Part shown: in pieces, positions 16,626 to 23,678 of the stretch
Layout of the letters: every line of letters begins with the position of its first letter
Numbering within the stretch: position 1 is the stretch's first letter
DNA from: Bacillota bacterium
Lineage (GTDB): Bacteria; Bacillota; UBA4882; UBA8346
DNA: 36,377 nt
Direction of reading: 5' to 3'
Assembly (NCBI GenBank): GCA_023415835.1
Contig: JAEZJK010000111.1
Location: 1-36,377 of the forward strand
Notes under the pieces: model-generated
Told to the model about the DNA's origin: nothing
Databases searched by the model: none
Seen by the model: the letters and a program-made list of their open reading frames with translations, nothing else
Program-made: the position numbers and the translations under genes

Positions 16626-17396
16626 ATGAATCAGGCCGCTAATCAAACAAACCTACAGATGATGTTGGTTACAGGGATGATAGTCTTAATTATCGTCATC
16701 GCTACTTCATTAATTGTGGGCGGTCAGGTTTATTGGTGGCAAAAATCAGCTGCCGAAAAAGAAAGAAAGGAACTGGAGCGCCAAATCAATTTGCTCCAGG
16801 GCGAACTCTCTTTTTTAAGGGAAGATTTGGGAAAATCGGTGTTCCAAAAATCCAAAAATAAAAATGACCAAACCCCGGCTACCGATAAAATTTTCATGGA
16901 TAACCTTGCCGGCCGTGAATATGAAGTTATAACCGCCCTTAAGAACCGGGATATGTCAAAATTGGCTGCTTTGGTCCACCCTGAAAAAAGGGTGCGCTTA
17001 TCTCCCTTTGCATATATTGACACCCGTTCCGACCGCGTTTTTACTCGGGAAAAAATCCAATCCTTTTTCGCTGATTTTAAAAAATACAACTGGGGGTATA
17101 GCGATAAAGACGGCCTGCCAATTAAAATGAACGCTAAAAATTATTTTGATAATTTCGTCTATGACTGTGATTATGCAACCGCGGATGAGGTTAACTATAA
17201 TACAACCATCGGCCGTAGCTTGACAGCGAGTAATATCTTTGATACATATCCCCGGGCGATCATTGTCGAGTTTGGAAAGGACAATCGCGGAACCGATAAA
17301 AGCGAAGATTGGAGAAGCATTAGGCTGGTATTTGAGAAAAACGACGATGCTCAATGGTATTTAGTAGGGATCATACATGACCAATGGAAGATCTGA
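16626..17396 (+). CDS. Membrane-anchored coiled-coil protein of unknown function
   Basis: One N-terminal membrane helix (~residues 13-37) is followed by a coiled coil rich in Glu/Lys/Leu heptads (~42-70). A ~170-residue C-terminal domain (from NLAGREYEVITALKNRDMSKLAALVHPEKRVRLSP) follows and could have an NTF2-like/SnoaL-type fold by its helix-then-sheet pattern. GGGAGG is 8 bases before ATG. It lies 37 bases behind the phosphoesterase and may be co-transcribed with it. I do not recognise a named family. Confidence 0.6.
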   Translation: MNQAANQTNLQMMLVTGMIVLIIVIATSLIVGGQVYWWQKSAAEKERKELERQINLLQGELSFLREDLGKSVFQKSKNKNDQTPATDKIFMDNLAGREYEVITALKNRDMSKLAALVHPEKRVRLSPFAYIDTRSDRVFTREKIQSFFADFKKYNWGYSDKDGLPIKMNAKNYFDNFVYDCDYATADEVNYNTTIGRSLTASNIFDTYPRAIIVEFGKDNRGTDKSEDWRSIRLVFEKNDDAQWYLVGIIHDQWKI

Positions 17397-17445
17397 TCCT
17401 GTATGAGTAGGATTCTATAATTACTTTTCGTTAAAATAAAACCAC

Positions 17446-17476
17446 CGAAACCCAGGAATACCTGGGTTTCTTATTT
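17446..17476 (+). terminator. Intrinsic terminator
   Basis: GAAACCCAGG (17446-17455) and CCTGGGTTTC (17460-17469) form a perfect 10-bp stem with a 4-base loop, followed by TTATTT. It separates the phosphoesterase pair from the Agr-type operon. Confidence 0.8.
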
Positions 17477-17566
17477 CCATTTGTGGTAACTACTAAAATT
17501 TTTGGAAATTTTTTTTAAAATATATCTAAAGTCTTGGAAATTTGTTCCGATTATTTATATGAGATG

Positions 17567-17613
17567 TTAATTACAGTAATTAAAGTTAATTTAAGTATTA
17601 ATTTACTTTAATT
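17567..17613. promoter_or_regulatory. Overlapping dyads upstream of agrB
   Basis: TTAATTAC-A-GTAATTAA (17567-17583) is an 8-bp inverted repeat with a single-base centre. AATTAAAGT (17578-17586) also pairs with ACTTTAATT (17605-17613). They lie 33 to 79 bases before the agrB start, in a position suited to a regulator of the quorum operon. No operator family is identified. Confidence 0.35.
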
Positions 17614-17645
17614 GTATTTAATTTGCCTATAAAGGGGTGATTTTC

Positions 17646-18248
17646 TTGATTACCATTTCCCAAGTTGCAGACCAAATGGGGACCCATATTTGCAAACAGG
17701 CCGGCATAGAGTCTGAGCTTAAGAAGATCTGTTTTGGCATAGAAGTAATGATGGTGATGTTGATCTCGGTTTTGATCATGATTTCATTGGGAGGCGTCTT
17801 GGGTGTCTTTCATGAAACCGTAATAGTTACCTTAACCGGTTTTTTAATGAAATTTATCATCGGAGGCCCTCATTTATCCGGTTTTTTTCGTTGCCTAGTC
17901 TATAGTATAGCGTTAGTTTTAGGCGGGGCTTGGTTATGTCAAGTATATCAATTATGGTTGACAGCCCCAGTTGTTCTATTACTGTTATTGCTTGACCTTT
18001 TAATTATTCTTACCGTTCAATTAGCCCCGTCCTATCGGGCTTTTAGTCGCAAACAAACTATCGGCAGGAAGGCTTTAGCTCTTTTTTTACTAATAATTTC
18101 AACGATATTCGTTCTTGAGAATTTTCTACTTTGGAGTGCGGGTGCTCTGATCGGGTTTTCGATCTCGATCATAAATATATCGCCTTTGGGCACCAATGTA
18201 GTAAAATGGCTCGACCAAATTTCAAAACGAGGAGGTGCTGGTCAATGA
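17646..18248 (+). CDS. agrB: AgrB-like accessory gene regulator / pro-peptide endopeptidase
   Basis: This 200-residue integral membrane protein of about 5-6 helices has the AgrB catalytic signature GGPHLSGFFRC. His76 and Cys83 have the same 7-residue spacing as the catalytic pair of Staphylococcus AgrB. AgrB cleaves the C-terminal tail of AgrD and forms the thiolactone ring. Start TTG 17646 is set by AAAGGGGTGA 5 bases upstream; GTG 17637 lies inside that site. The last four bases (ATGA, 18245-18248) overlap the start of the pro-peptide gene, implying coupled translation. Confidence 0.9.
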   Translation: MITISQVADQMGTHICKQAGIESELKKICFGIEVMMVMLISVLIMISLGGVLGVFHETVIVTLTGFLMKFIIGGPHLSGFFRCLVYSIALVLGGAWLCQVYQLWLTAPVVLLLLLLDLLIILTVQLAPSYRAFSRKQTIGRKALALFLLIISTIFVLENFLLWSAGALIGFSISIINISPLGTNVVKWLDQISKRGGAGQ

Positions 18249-18349
18249 AGAAACTGTATCTGTTGTTGGCGGCTCTAGTGGTTTTGGTGGTCGCTCTCAG
18301 TTCCGGTTTTGCCTGCTATGGTTGGGGCTATGAACCCAAAATGCGATAG
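18245..18349 (+). CDS. agrD: AgrD-like cyclic lactone autoinducer pro-peptide
   Basis: This 34-residue peptide gene starts at the ATG overlapping the agrB stop. An amphipathic/hydrophobic leader (MKKLYLLLAALVVLVVALSS) is followed by the core ACYGWGYEPKMR. Cys24 and the YEP block match the C-x4/5-YEP pattern of clostridial cyclic-lactone autoinducers. The expected product is a ring closed on Cys24, probably of 5-6 residues ending before Glu30-Pro31. The tail after YEP is only KMR, much shorter than the acidic/proline-containing tail of most AgrD proteins. AGGAGG (18230-18235) within the end of agrB serves as ribosome site. Confidence 0.85.
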   Translation: MKKLYLLLAALVVLVVALSSGFACYGWGYEPKMR

Positions 18350-18391
18350 TAAAATCTTTAAAAATATGGTAAAATGTAATATATTTATATT

Positions 18392-18420
18392 CACTAAGGA
18401 TAATCCTTAGTGTTTTTTTT
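18392..18420 (+). terminator. Intrinsic terminator/attenuator between agrD and the sensor genes
   Basis: CACTAAGGA (18392-18400) pairs perfectly with TCCTTAGTG (18404-18412) around TAA, followed by eight T's (18413-18420). The next gene's GGAG begins at the very next base. It should let agrB-agrD transcripts accumulate above the downstream sensor genes, or the downstream genes may depend on read-through. Confidence 0.85.
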
Positions 18421-18434
18421 GGAGTGGGTGTATT

Positions 18435-18905
18435 TTGTGGCTGTTGATTAATATTATTTTAACTTTAATTGCCAGTTATATCATTTACAATACGGCATTA
18501 TCATTTCTTGGCTTATACATACCTTTTAAACGGACTGTCTTCCCGATTCTCCTATTTTCGATGTTATTATTTATATCAAAGATAGTATTCAAGGCATCAC
18601 CAATAGTTCATACAATAATATTGGTGAATATCTGCGCTATTATTACTTGTTTATTTAATCGTATTGGTTTCATTTTGAGCTTATGCGCATCCCTAATAAC
18701 TATTATAATAATAATTGGCAGTTTATTAATCGTATGTCCGTTACTGAATAATTTCGGGGTTAACCTTACTACTATAAGTTTTAACAATTTAGATTGGATT
18801 ATTCTTAATATTGGAGAGCTTTTTATACCACTGCTGTTTTTAATGGTTAATCGAATGAACAAATTCTCACTTATAAACCAGATAATTAATATACCAGATA
18901 ATTAA
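18435..18905 (+). CDS. Integral membrane protein, paralogue 1 in Agr-type operon
   Basis: 156 residues, almost wholly hydrophobic, with about five membrane helices and few charges. It is clearly paralogous to the next gene: shared FK/FS-K-x-x-FP, ISKI(V/I)F(K/Q)A(S/P)PI(V/L)HTI, a GSLL(I/V)xCP block, and W-I-L-x-N-(I/L)-(G/A)-E near the end. The topology resembles the N-terminal membrane sensor half of AgrC-like HPK10 kinases, here without a kinase. Start TTG 18435 follows GGAG at 18421. The inferred role is peptide sensing or a kinase partner; not established. Confidence 0.7.
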   Translation: MWLLINIILTLIASYIIYNTALSFLGLYIPFKRTVFPILLFSMLLFISKIVFKASPIVHTIILVNICAIITCLFNRIGFILSLCASLITIIIIIGSLLIVCPLLNNFGVNLTTISFNNLDWIILNIGELFIPLLFLMVNRMNKFSLINQIINIPDN

Positions 18906-18924
18906 TATATAGGGGGTTGTATTT

Positions 18925-19401
18925 ATGGACATAATCAGTTATTTGTTATGTTTATTTCTGATTATTAATTATCAACTAGCCTTGGCATATATCGGAGTTT
19001 CGATAAAATTTAGCAAAATAATCTTTCCCTTTTTTTTACTTGTTATAATTGCTTATATTTCTAAAATTATTTTTCAGGCTCCTCCAATCCTGCATACGAT
19101 AGTAATCGCGCTCGCATGCGCTATCCTTATTTATACTTTCAACAAAATTAATCTGGTGTTAAGTATCATTGGTTCATTATTGAGTATTATTACGTTCATA
19201 GCGGGTAGTCTCTTGGTTGCCTGTCCTTTCATAATTAAAATCGGTTTCAAGATTTCTAACGAAACGAACGGTCTGCAATGGATTCTTTTAAATTTGGCCG
19301 AATATCTTGTTCCAACTTCAGTATTATTAGTTTTAAAAGTTGGGAAATTTTCGCCGTTAGAAGCATTTTACAATTCGAATACCGGGAAGTGTTATTTATG
19401 A
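18925..19401 (+). CDS. Integral membrane protein, paralogue 2 in Agr-type operon
   Basis: 158 residues, about five membrane helices, a tandem paralogue of 18435-18905 across its whole length. Its stop codon overlaps the kinase start by four bases (ATGA, 19398-19401), a strong hint that membrane protein and kinase are made in fixed ratio and act together. GGGGG lies about 8 bases before ATG. It may supply the multi-helix sensor module that the downstream two-helix kinase lacks, i.e. a receptor split over separate polypeptides. Confidence 0.7.
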   Translation: MDIISYLLCLFLIINYQLALAYIGVSIKFSKIIFPFFLLVIIAYISKIIFQAPPILHTIVIALACAILIYTFNKINLVLSIIGSLLSIITFIAGSLLVACPFIIKIGFKISNETNGLQWILLNLAEYLVPTSVLLVLKVGKFSPLEAFYNSNTGKCYL

Positions 19402-20303
19402 AACAGCTCTATCTATTAAGGGCGTTTCTATTCATTTTAATTAGTATATTTGTCTTATTGCTGTTAGAGATGTCCTTTTTTGACATGCTCAAACGTACAA
19501 TCAATCTATTTTTTTTATTAGCTGTCTTTTTAATCTTGATTTTCTGGCTTTTAAGTGTTCACTCTTTTTATCAGTTCCTTACTTTAATCAACCAAGAAAA
19601 ACTGGCTCGCGAAGCGGATCGTCTTCAGCTTGAAGAGAGCCACAAACTAATCCAAACCCTCCGTTCCCAACGGCATGATTTTAAAAACCAACTCCAAGTT
19701 ATTGGAGTAATGGCCCAGTTTCAACGGAATAATGAAATCATAGATTATATTCAAGACTGTAACGCTTCACTTGACTTTTCCAAAGAGATACCAATTCGAA
19801 TTGATAACGCTGCAATTTCGGCGATGGCTATCTTTTTTGCCACTCAAGCCAGGGAAAACGGAATTGATTTTATAGTCGACTCCGATATTGATTTTGCGAC
19901 ATTTAACCTCTCCCCAGCTAAAATCACCAGAATCCTCGGGAACATTATCCGCAACGCCATTGAGATCTTTCAGGCGCACCCTCAAAAAGAACGGAACATT
20001 CAATTAACCATGTGGGAAAAAGACGTCGATTATAACTTTATAATCTGGAATAATGGACCGCCGATACCCGAAGACAAACAGGGATTTATTTTTCAACCCG
20101 GTTATTCAATGAATAATAGCACCGGTTTAGGATTGGCAATAGTAAAGCAGTTGGTAGAAGAAATGGGGGGGCGGATCAGTTTAAAGAGCAAGCACGAAGA
20201 AGGGACAGAGTTTCGGATTACAATTCCCAAGCCAACTCCGAAATCATATATTTTTATTACTGATCAACCATTCAACGAAAATATCGTTGAAACGACTAAA
20301 TAA
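19398..20303 (+). CDS. GHKL sensor histidine kinase, AgrC-like
   Basis: 301 residues: two membrane helices (about 8-24 and 35-54), a short linker, then SQRHDFKNQLQVIGVMAQF with phospho-acceptor His93 in the SpoOB/AgrC-type dimerisation helix. The HATPase domain has N box LGNIIRNAIEI, G1 IIWNNGPPIP and G2 STGLGLAIVKQL. AgrC kinases normally carry 6-7 membrane helices; this one is short at the N-terminus. ATG 19398 overlaps the preceding stop. It is the last gene of the operon; no LytTR-type AgrA response regulator follows. Confidence 0.88.
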   Translation: MKQLYLLRAFLFILISIFVLLLLEMSFFDMLKRTINLFFLLAVFLILIFWLLSVHSFYQFLTLINQEKLAREADRLQLEESHKLIQTLRSQRHDFKNQLQVIGVMAQFQRNNEIIDYIQDCNASLDFSKEIPIRIDNAAISAMAIFFATQARENGIDFIVDSDIDFATFNLSPAKITRILGNIIRNAIEIFQAHPQKERNIQLTMWEKDVDYNFIIWNNGPPIPEDKQGFIFQPGYSMNNSTGLGLAIVKQLVEEMGGRISLKSKHEEGTEFRITIPKPTPKSYIFITDQPFNENIVETTK

Positions 20304-20366
20304 ATTTAAATTCTTTTTGAATCGGATCTTTTTTAAAAGGATCTATTTTAGGATTGTCGAAGTTAT

Positions 20367-20387
20367 CGGGAAAACCCGGTTTTTTTT
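20367..20387 (+). terminator. Short terminator between kinase and mutS
   Basis: CGGG-AAAA-CCCG (20367-20378) followed by G and eight T's (20380-20387). The stem is short, so read-through into mutS is likely. It ends 15 bases before the mutS start. Confidence 0.5.
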
Positions 20388-20401
20388 ATGAGGTGACCTT
20401 A

Positions 20402-23011
20402 TTGTCTAAAGTAACCCCAATGCTCCAGCAATATCTGGAGATTAAAAAAGAATACGCCGATTGTATTCTCTTTTTTCGTCTTGGCGATTTCTATGAGATG
20501 TTTTTTGAGGATGCAGTCACTGCCTCCAGGGAACTCGAGATCGTGTTAACTTCCCGCGAATCGGGTTCGGAGCGGATCCCGATGTGCGGAATTCCTTATC
20601 ATGCGGCCACCGGATATTTAGCTAAGCTGCTTGGTAAAAGTTATAAAGTGGCCATTTGTGAGCAGGTAGAGGATCCCAAGTTAGCCAAGGGAATTGTAAA
20701 AAGGGAAGTAATTAGGGTGATTACTCCCGGAACTATCATTGAGGAACAGCTGTTAAAAGAAAAAAGCAATAACTATTTGGCTGCTGTCGCTGAGGATAAC
20801 GCTTTTTTCGGATTGGCTTATCTTGACCTTTCAACCGGCGAGTTTAAAACTACCCAACTACCAAAATCCCAACCGCAACTATTAGCGGCTGAGCTAACCA
20901 GGATTAAACCCGCCGAACTTTATTTGAGCGAAGAACGGAAAGAGGATTTCCAATTCGAGAGAATGATTGAAACCACCTACACCTATGGAAGGGCGGCTGA
21001 TTTCCGATATGATAACGCTTACCAGAGCTTAACGGAGCATTTCCAAGTCCAAAACTTACGCGGGTTCGGTTGCGAGGAATTGCCAGCCGCAGTCATGGCT
21101 TCCGGCGGATTATTACGGTATTTGGAATCAACCCAAAAACACGCCTTACTTCATCTGCGAAGAATTATTAGCTATCAAATCGGTGAATTTATGGCTTTGG
21201 ATCCTTCCACCAGAAGAAACCTGGAATTGACCCGGACCATCAGGAGCGGAGAAGTAAACGGTAGCCTTCTCGGGATTCTTGATCTTACGGTGACTTCGAT
21301 GGGAGCCAGATTGCTTCGCTCCTGGGTGGAACAACCCCTGACCCGTTTAAAGGCTATCTTGGAACGCCAAAAAGCGGTGGCTGAATTTACCCTTAGTTTG
21401 GAGAAACGGGAAATAGTCCGTGAATATTTAAAACAAACTTACGACTTGCAAAGAATCTTAAGTAAATTAGCGAGTAATTCTTCAAATGCCAGGGATTTAT
21501 TGGCCCTGAAACAATCCCTATTAATGATACCCCAGTTAAAAGAGGTTATGGGCGAGGCCAAAGAACAGAGAAATCAAGCTATTTATGAAGCTCTAGATCC
21601 GCTCCCGGAGATTACCGGTATCTTAGAAACAGCGCTTAAAGACGATCCTCCGCTGACAATCAAAGAAGGCGGGATGATTAGGCCTTCTTTTAATCCGGAA
21701 TTGGAAAAGTTAATCAACGCCAGCACCCAAGGGAGGCGTTGGGTAGCCGAGCTTGAACAAGAGGAACGGGAACGTACCGGGATCAAATCACTGAAGATCG
21801 GCTATAACCAGGTTTTCGGATATTATATCGAAGTCACCAAAACCAACCTCAATTTAGTGCCTCCCGATTATATCCGGAAACAGACTTTAACCAATGGCGA
21901 ACGTTTTATCAATCAAAAATTAAAGGAATATGAAGACCAGATACTTAACGCCCATGAAAAAAGCGTTGCCTTAGAATATCAGATTTTCACCGAACTGAAA
22001 GAGGCTGTCCTGAAATTCATTGACCAGATTCAGGCTACTGCCGCCGCTTTAGCCGAATTGGACGTACTGGTTACCCTAGCCGAAGTGGCTGTCCGTTATA
22101 ATTATGTCAGGCCTGTCTTAACCGAAACAGGAAAAACCATCATCATCGACGGCCGGCATCCGGTGGTAGAGCGGATGTTTCCCACCGGGGGGTTTGTCCC
22201 GAACGATACGGTTTTGGATCAACAAGAGAGCCGTTGTTTGGTAATAACCGGACCGAATATGGCCGGTAAATCGACTTACATGCGTCAAGTGGCTCTAATT
22301 GTGATCTTGGCCCATCTAGGAAGTTTCGTTCCGGCTAAACAAGGGGAAATATCCTTGGTTGATCGGGTCTTTACCAGAGTCGGCGCATCGGATGATCTGG
22401 CCACCGGGCAGAGCACGTTTATGGTGGAAATGAATGAAGTGGCCTATATTTTAAACCATGCCTCCGCACGTTCATTAGTTATTTTAGATGAAATCGGCCG
22501 TGGGACAAGCACCTTTGACGGCTTGAGCATAGCCTGGGCCGTAGTAGAGTTTATTAATAACGAAAACCGGATCGGTTGTAAAACGCTGGTCGCCACCCAT
22601 TATCATGAATTAACAGAACTTGAAACTAAGATGGATGGGATTAAAAATTATCATGTAGTAGTGCAACGGTTGGGGGAAGAGATTAATTTTATCCGTAAGA
22701 TTGCTCCGGGAAAAACCGACCGGAGTTATGGCATCGAGGTGGCAAGATTGGCGGGCTTACCCGCTGAAATTACTGACCGGGCCAAGGAAATCCTGCAAAC
22801 CCTGGAGACTAATGCAGCAACGGAGTTTGAAAATCCGGCGCCGATCCCTGAAAAATCCATGCAACAGTTAGTTCTATTCCCACTGGGACAGGAAACTGTC
22901 CTGAATGAACTCGGAGCGGTTGATCTGGCCTCAACCACCCCCTTACAAGCTTTAAACTTGCTTTACGAATGGCAACGGAAATTACGCAATCCGGATTATC
23001 CTGAAAAATAA
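20402..23011 (+). CDS. mutS: DNA mismatch repair protein MutS
   Basis: 869 residues with every MutS domain: mismatch-binding LGDFYEMF (Phe30-x-Glu32) and GIPYHA, connector, core/clamp (YNQVFGYYIEVTK), and ATPase with Walker A GPNMAGKSTYMRQ, the STFMVEM block, Walker B LVILDEIGRGTSTFDG and ATHYHELTEL. A C-terminal tail with the LYEWQRKL dimer/beta-clamp region follows. MutS recognises mispairs and loops and recruits MutL. TTG 20402 is chosen because GAGGTGA sits 5 bases upstream and it gives the usual N-terminus (SKVTPMLQQY). mutL follows after an unusual ~670-base gap. Confidence 0.97.
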   Translation: MSKVTPMLQQYLEIKKEYADCILFFRLGDFYEMFFEDAVTASRELEIVLTSRESGSERIPMCGIPYHAATGYLAKLLGKSYKVAICEQVEDPKLAKGIVKREVIRVITPGTIIEEQLLKEKSNNYLAAVAEDNAFFGLAYLDLSTGEFKTTQLPKSQPQLLAAELTRIKPAELYLSEERKEDFQFERMIETTYTYGRAADFRYDNAYQSLTEHFQVQNLRGFGCEELPAAVMASGGLLRYLESTQKHALLHLRRIISYQIGEFMALDPSTRRNLELTRTIRSGEVNGSLLGILDLTVTSMGARLLRSWVEQPLTRLKAILERQKAVAEFTLSLEKREIVREYLKQTYDLQRILSKLASNSSNARDLLALKQSLLMIPQLKEVMGEAKEQRNQAIYEALDPLPEITGILETALKDDPPLTIKEGGMIRPSFNPELEKLINASTQGRRWVAELEQEERERTGIKSLKIGYNQVFGYYIEVTKTNLNLVPPDYIRKQTLTNGERFINQKLKEYEDQILNAHEKSVALEYQIFTELKEAVLKFIDQIQATAAALAELDVLVTLAEVAVRYNYVRPVLTETGKTIIIDGRHPVVERMFPTGGFVPNDTVLDQQESRCLVITGPNMAGKSTYMRQVALIVILAHLGSFVPAKQGEISLVDRVFTRVGASDDLATGQSTFMVEMNEVAYILNHASARSLVILDEIGRGTSTFDGLSIAWAVVEFINNENRIGCKTLVATHYHELTELETKMDGIKNYHVVVQRLGEEINFIRKIAPGKTDRSYGIEVARLAGLPAEITDRAKEILQTLETNAATEFENPAPIPEKSMQQLVLFPLGQETVLNELGAVDLASTTPLQALNLLYEWQRKLRNPDYPEK

Positions 23012-23034
23012 AAAGAATTATGTTCTATTAATAT

Positions 23035-23117
23035 ATAAGTTGAATTAAATTTCAAATACGCATCAGGTCCCTAAAGCCGGACCTGATGAAAAAAATAATG
23101 AATTTAACTCAACTTAT
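23035..23117 (+). ncRNA. Hairpin A of repeat unit 1 (predicted structured RNA)
   Basis: Outer stem 23035-23051 pairs with 23101-23117 (one A-C mismatch in this unit, perfect in units 2 and 3). Inner stem 23061-23070 pairs with 23079-23088; apical loop is 23071-23078. The same structure recurs at +180 and +360. Whether it acts as RNA or as extruded DNA is not known; transcription from mutS would produce it. Confidence 0.6.
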
Positions 23118-23129
23118 TACAGCAGTAAT

Positions 23130-23210
23130 AGGATGAAATAAATACGAAATTGATTTATTTGCATTCGGCTTTAGGAATGCAAATCTTGGTTAAGAAATTT
23201 ATTTCATCCT
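23130..23210 (+). ncRNA. Hairpin B of repeat unit 1 (loop complementary to hairpin A)
   Basis: Outer stem 23130-23143 pairs with 23197-23210; inner stem 23158-23166 pairs with 23175-23183; apical loop 23167-23174 is the exact complement of the hairpin A loop. Unit 2 has one G-to-A change in the inner stem. It recurs at +180 and +360. Confidence 0.6.
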
Positions 23211-23603
23211 ATATATAAGTTGAATTAAATTTCAAATACGCATCAGGTCCCTAAAGCCGGACCTGATGAAAAAAATAATGAATTTAATTCAACTTATTAC
23301 AGCAGTAATAGGATGAAATAAATACGAAATTGATTTATTTACATTCGGCTTTAGGAATGCAAATCTTGGTTAAGAAATTTATTTCATCCTATATATAAGT
23401 TGAATTAAATTTCAAATATGCATCAGGTCCCTAAAGCCGGACCTGATGAAAAAAATAATGAATTTAATTCAACTTATTACAGCAGTAATAGGATGAAATA
23501 AATACGAAATTGATTTATTTGCATTCGGCTTTAGGAATGCAAATCTTGGTTAAGAAATTTATTTCATCCTATATAGCTTTACATTTTAAAAATTATTGTA
23601 ACT

Positions 23604-23615
23604 CACAAGCTTGTG
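23604..23615. promoter_or_regulatory. 12-bp palindrome upstream of mutL
   Basis: CACAAGCTTGTG is a perfect dyad about 64 bases before the mutL start, followed by an AT-rich stretch with a six-T run. It could be an operator or a weak terminator stem; undetermined. Confidence 0.25.
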
Positions 23616-23678
23616 GACTTAATTTTTTGTAAAGATCAGACGATAAAGTTATTAAAGATAATTTAGGAGGAGATTTCA

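Larger units (their letters stand above)
23031..23570. repeat. Three perfect-length 180-bp tandem repeats with kissing-hairpin architecture
   Basis: Units 23031-23210, 23211-23390 and 23391-23570 are nearly identical; I count only about four variable positions. Each unit encodes two hairpins. Hairpin A has an outer 17-bp AT stem (ATAAGTTGAATTAAATT with its complement), then an internal loop, then inner stem CATCAGGTCC/GGACCTGATG with loop CTAAAGCC. Hairpin B has outer stem AGGATGAAATAAAT/ATTTATTTCATCCT and inner stem TTTGCATTC/GAATGCAAA with loop GGCTTTAG. The two 8-base loops are exact reverse complements. No open reading frame of note. It fills most of the gap between mutS and mutL. Confidence 0.97.

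Noticed and set aside
16730..17354. Two overlapping ~118-codon minus-strand frames
   Set aside because: Antisense to the membrane-anchored coiled-coil gene with good start context; composition is that of a shadow frame.
17572..17601. AgrA/LytTR direct repeats (ACAGTTAAG type) before agrB
   Set aside because: TACAGTAAT occurs once but the second repeat at ~21-base spacing matches poorly; only the dyads are reported.
23031..23570. CRISPR array
   Set aside because: Units are 180 bp with no alternation of short repeats and unique spacers; whole units are near-identical.
23031..23570. Ordinary intrinsic terminators repeated three times
   Set aside because: The stems are long and interrupted and lack T-tracts on their 3' sides; complementary loops are not expected of terminators.
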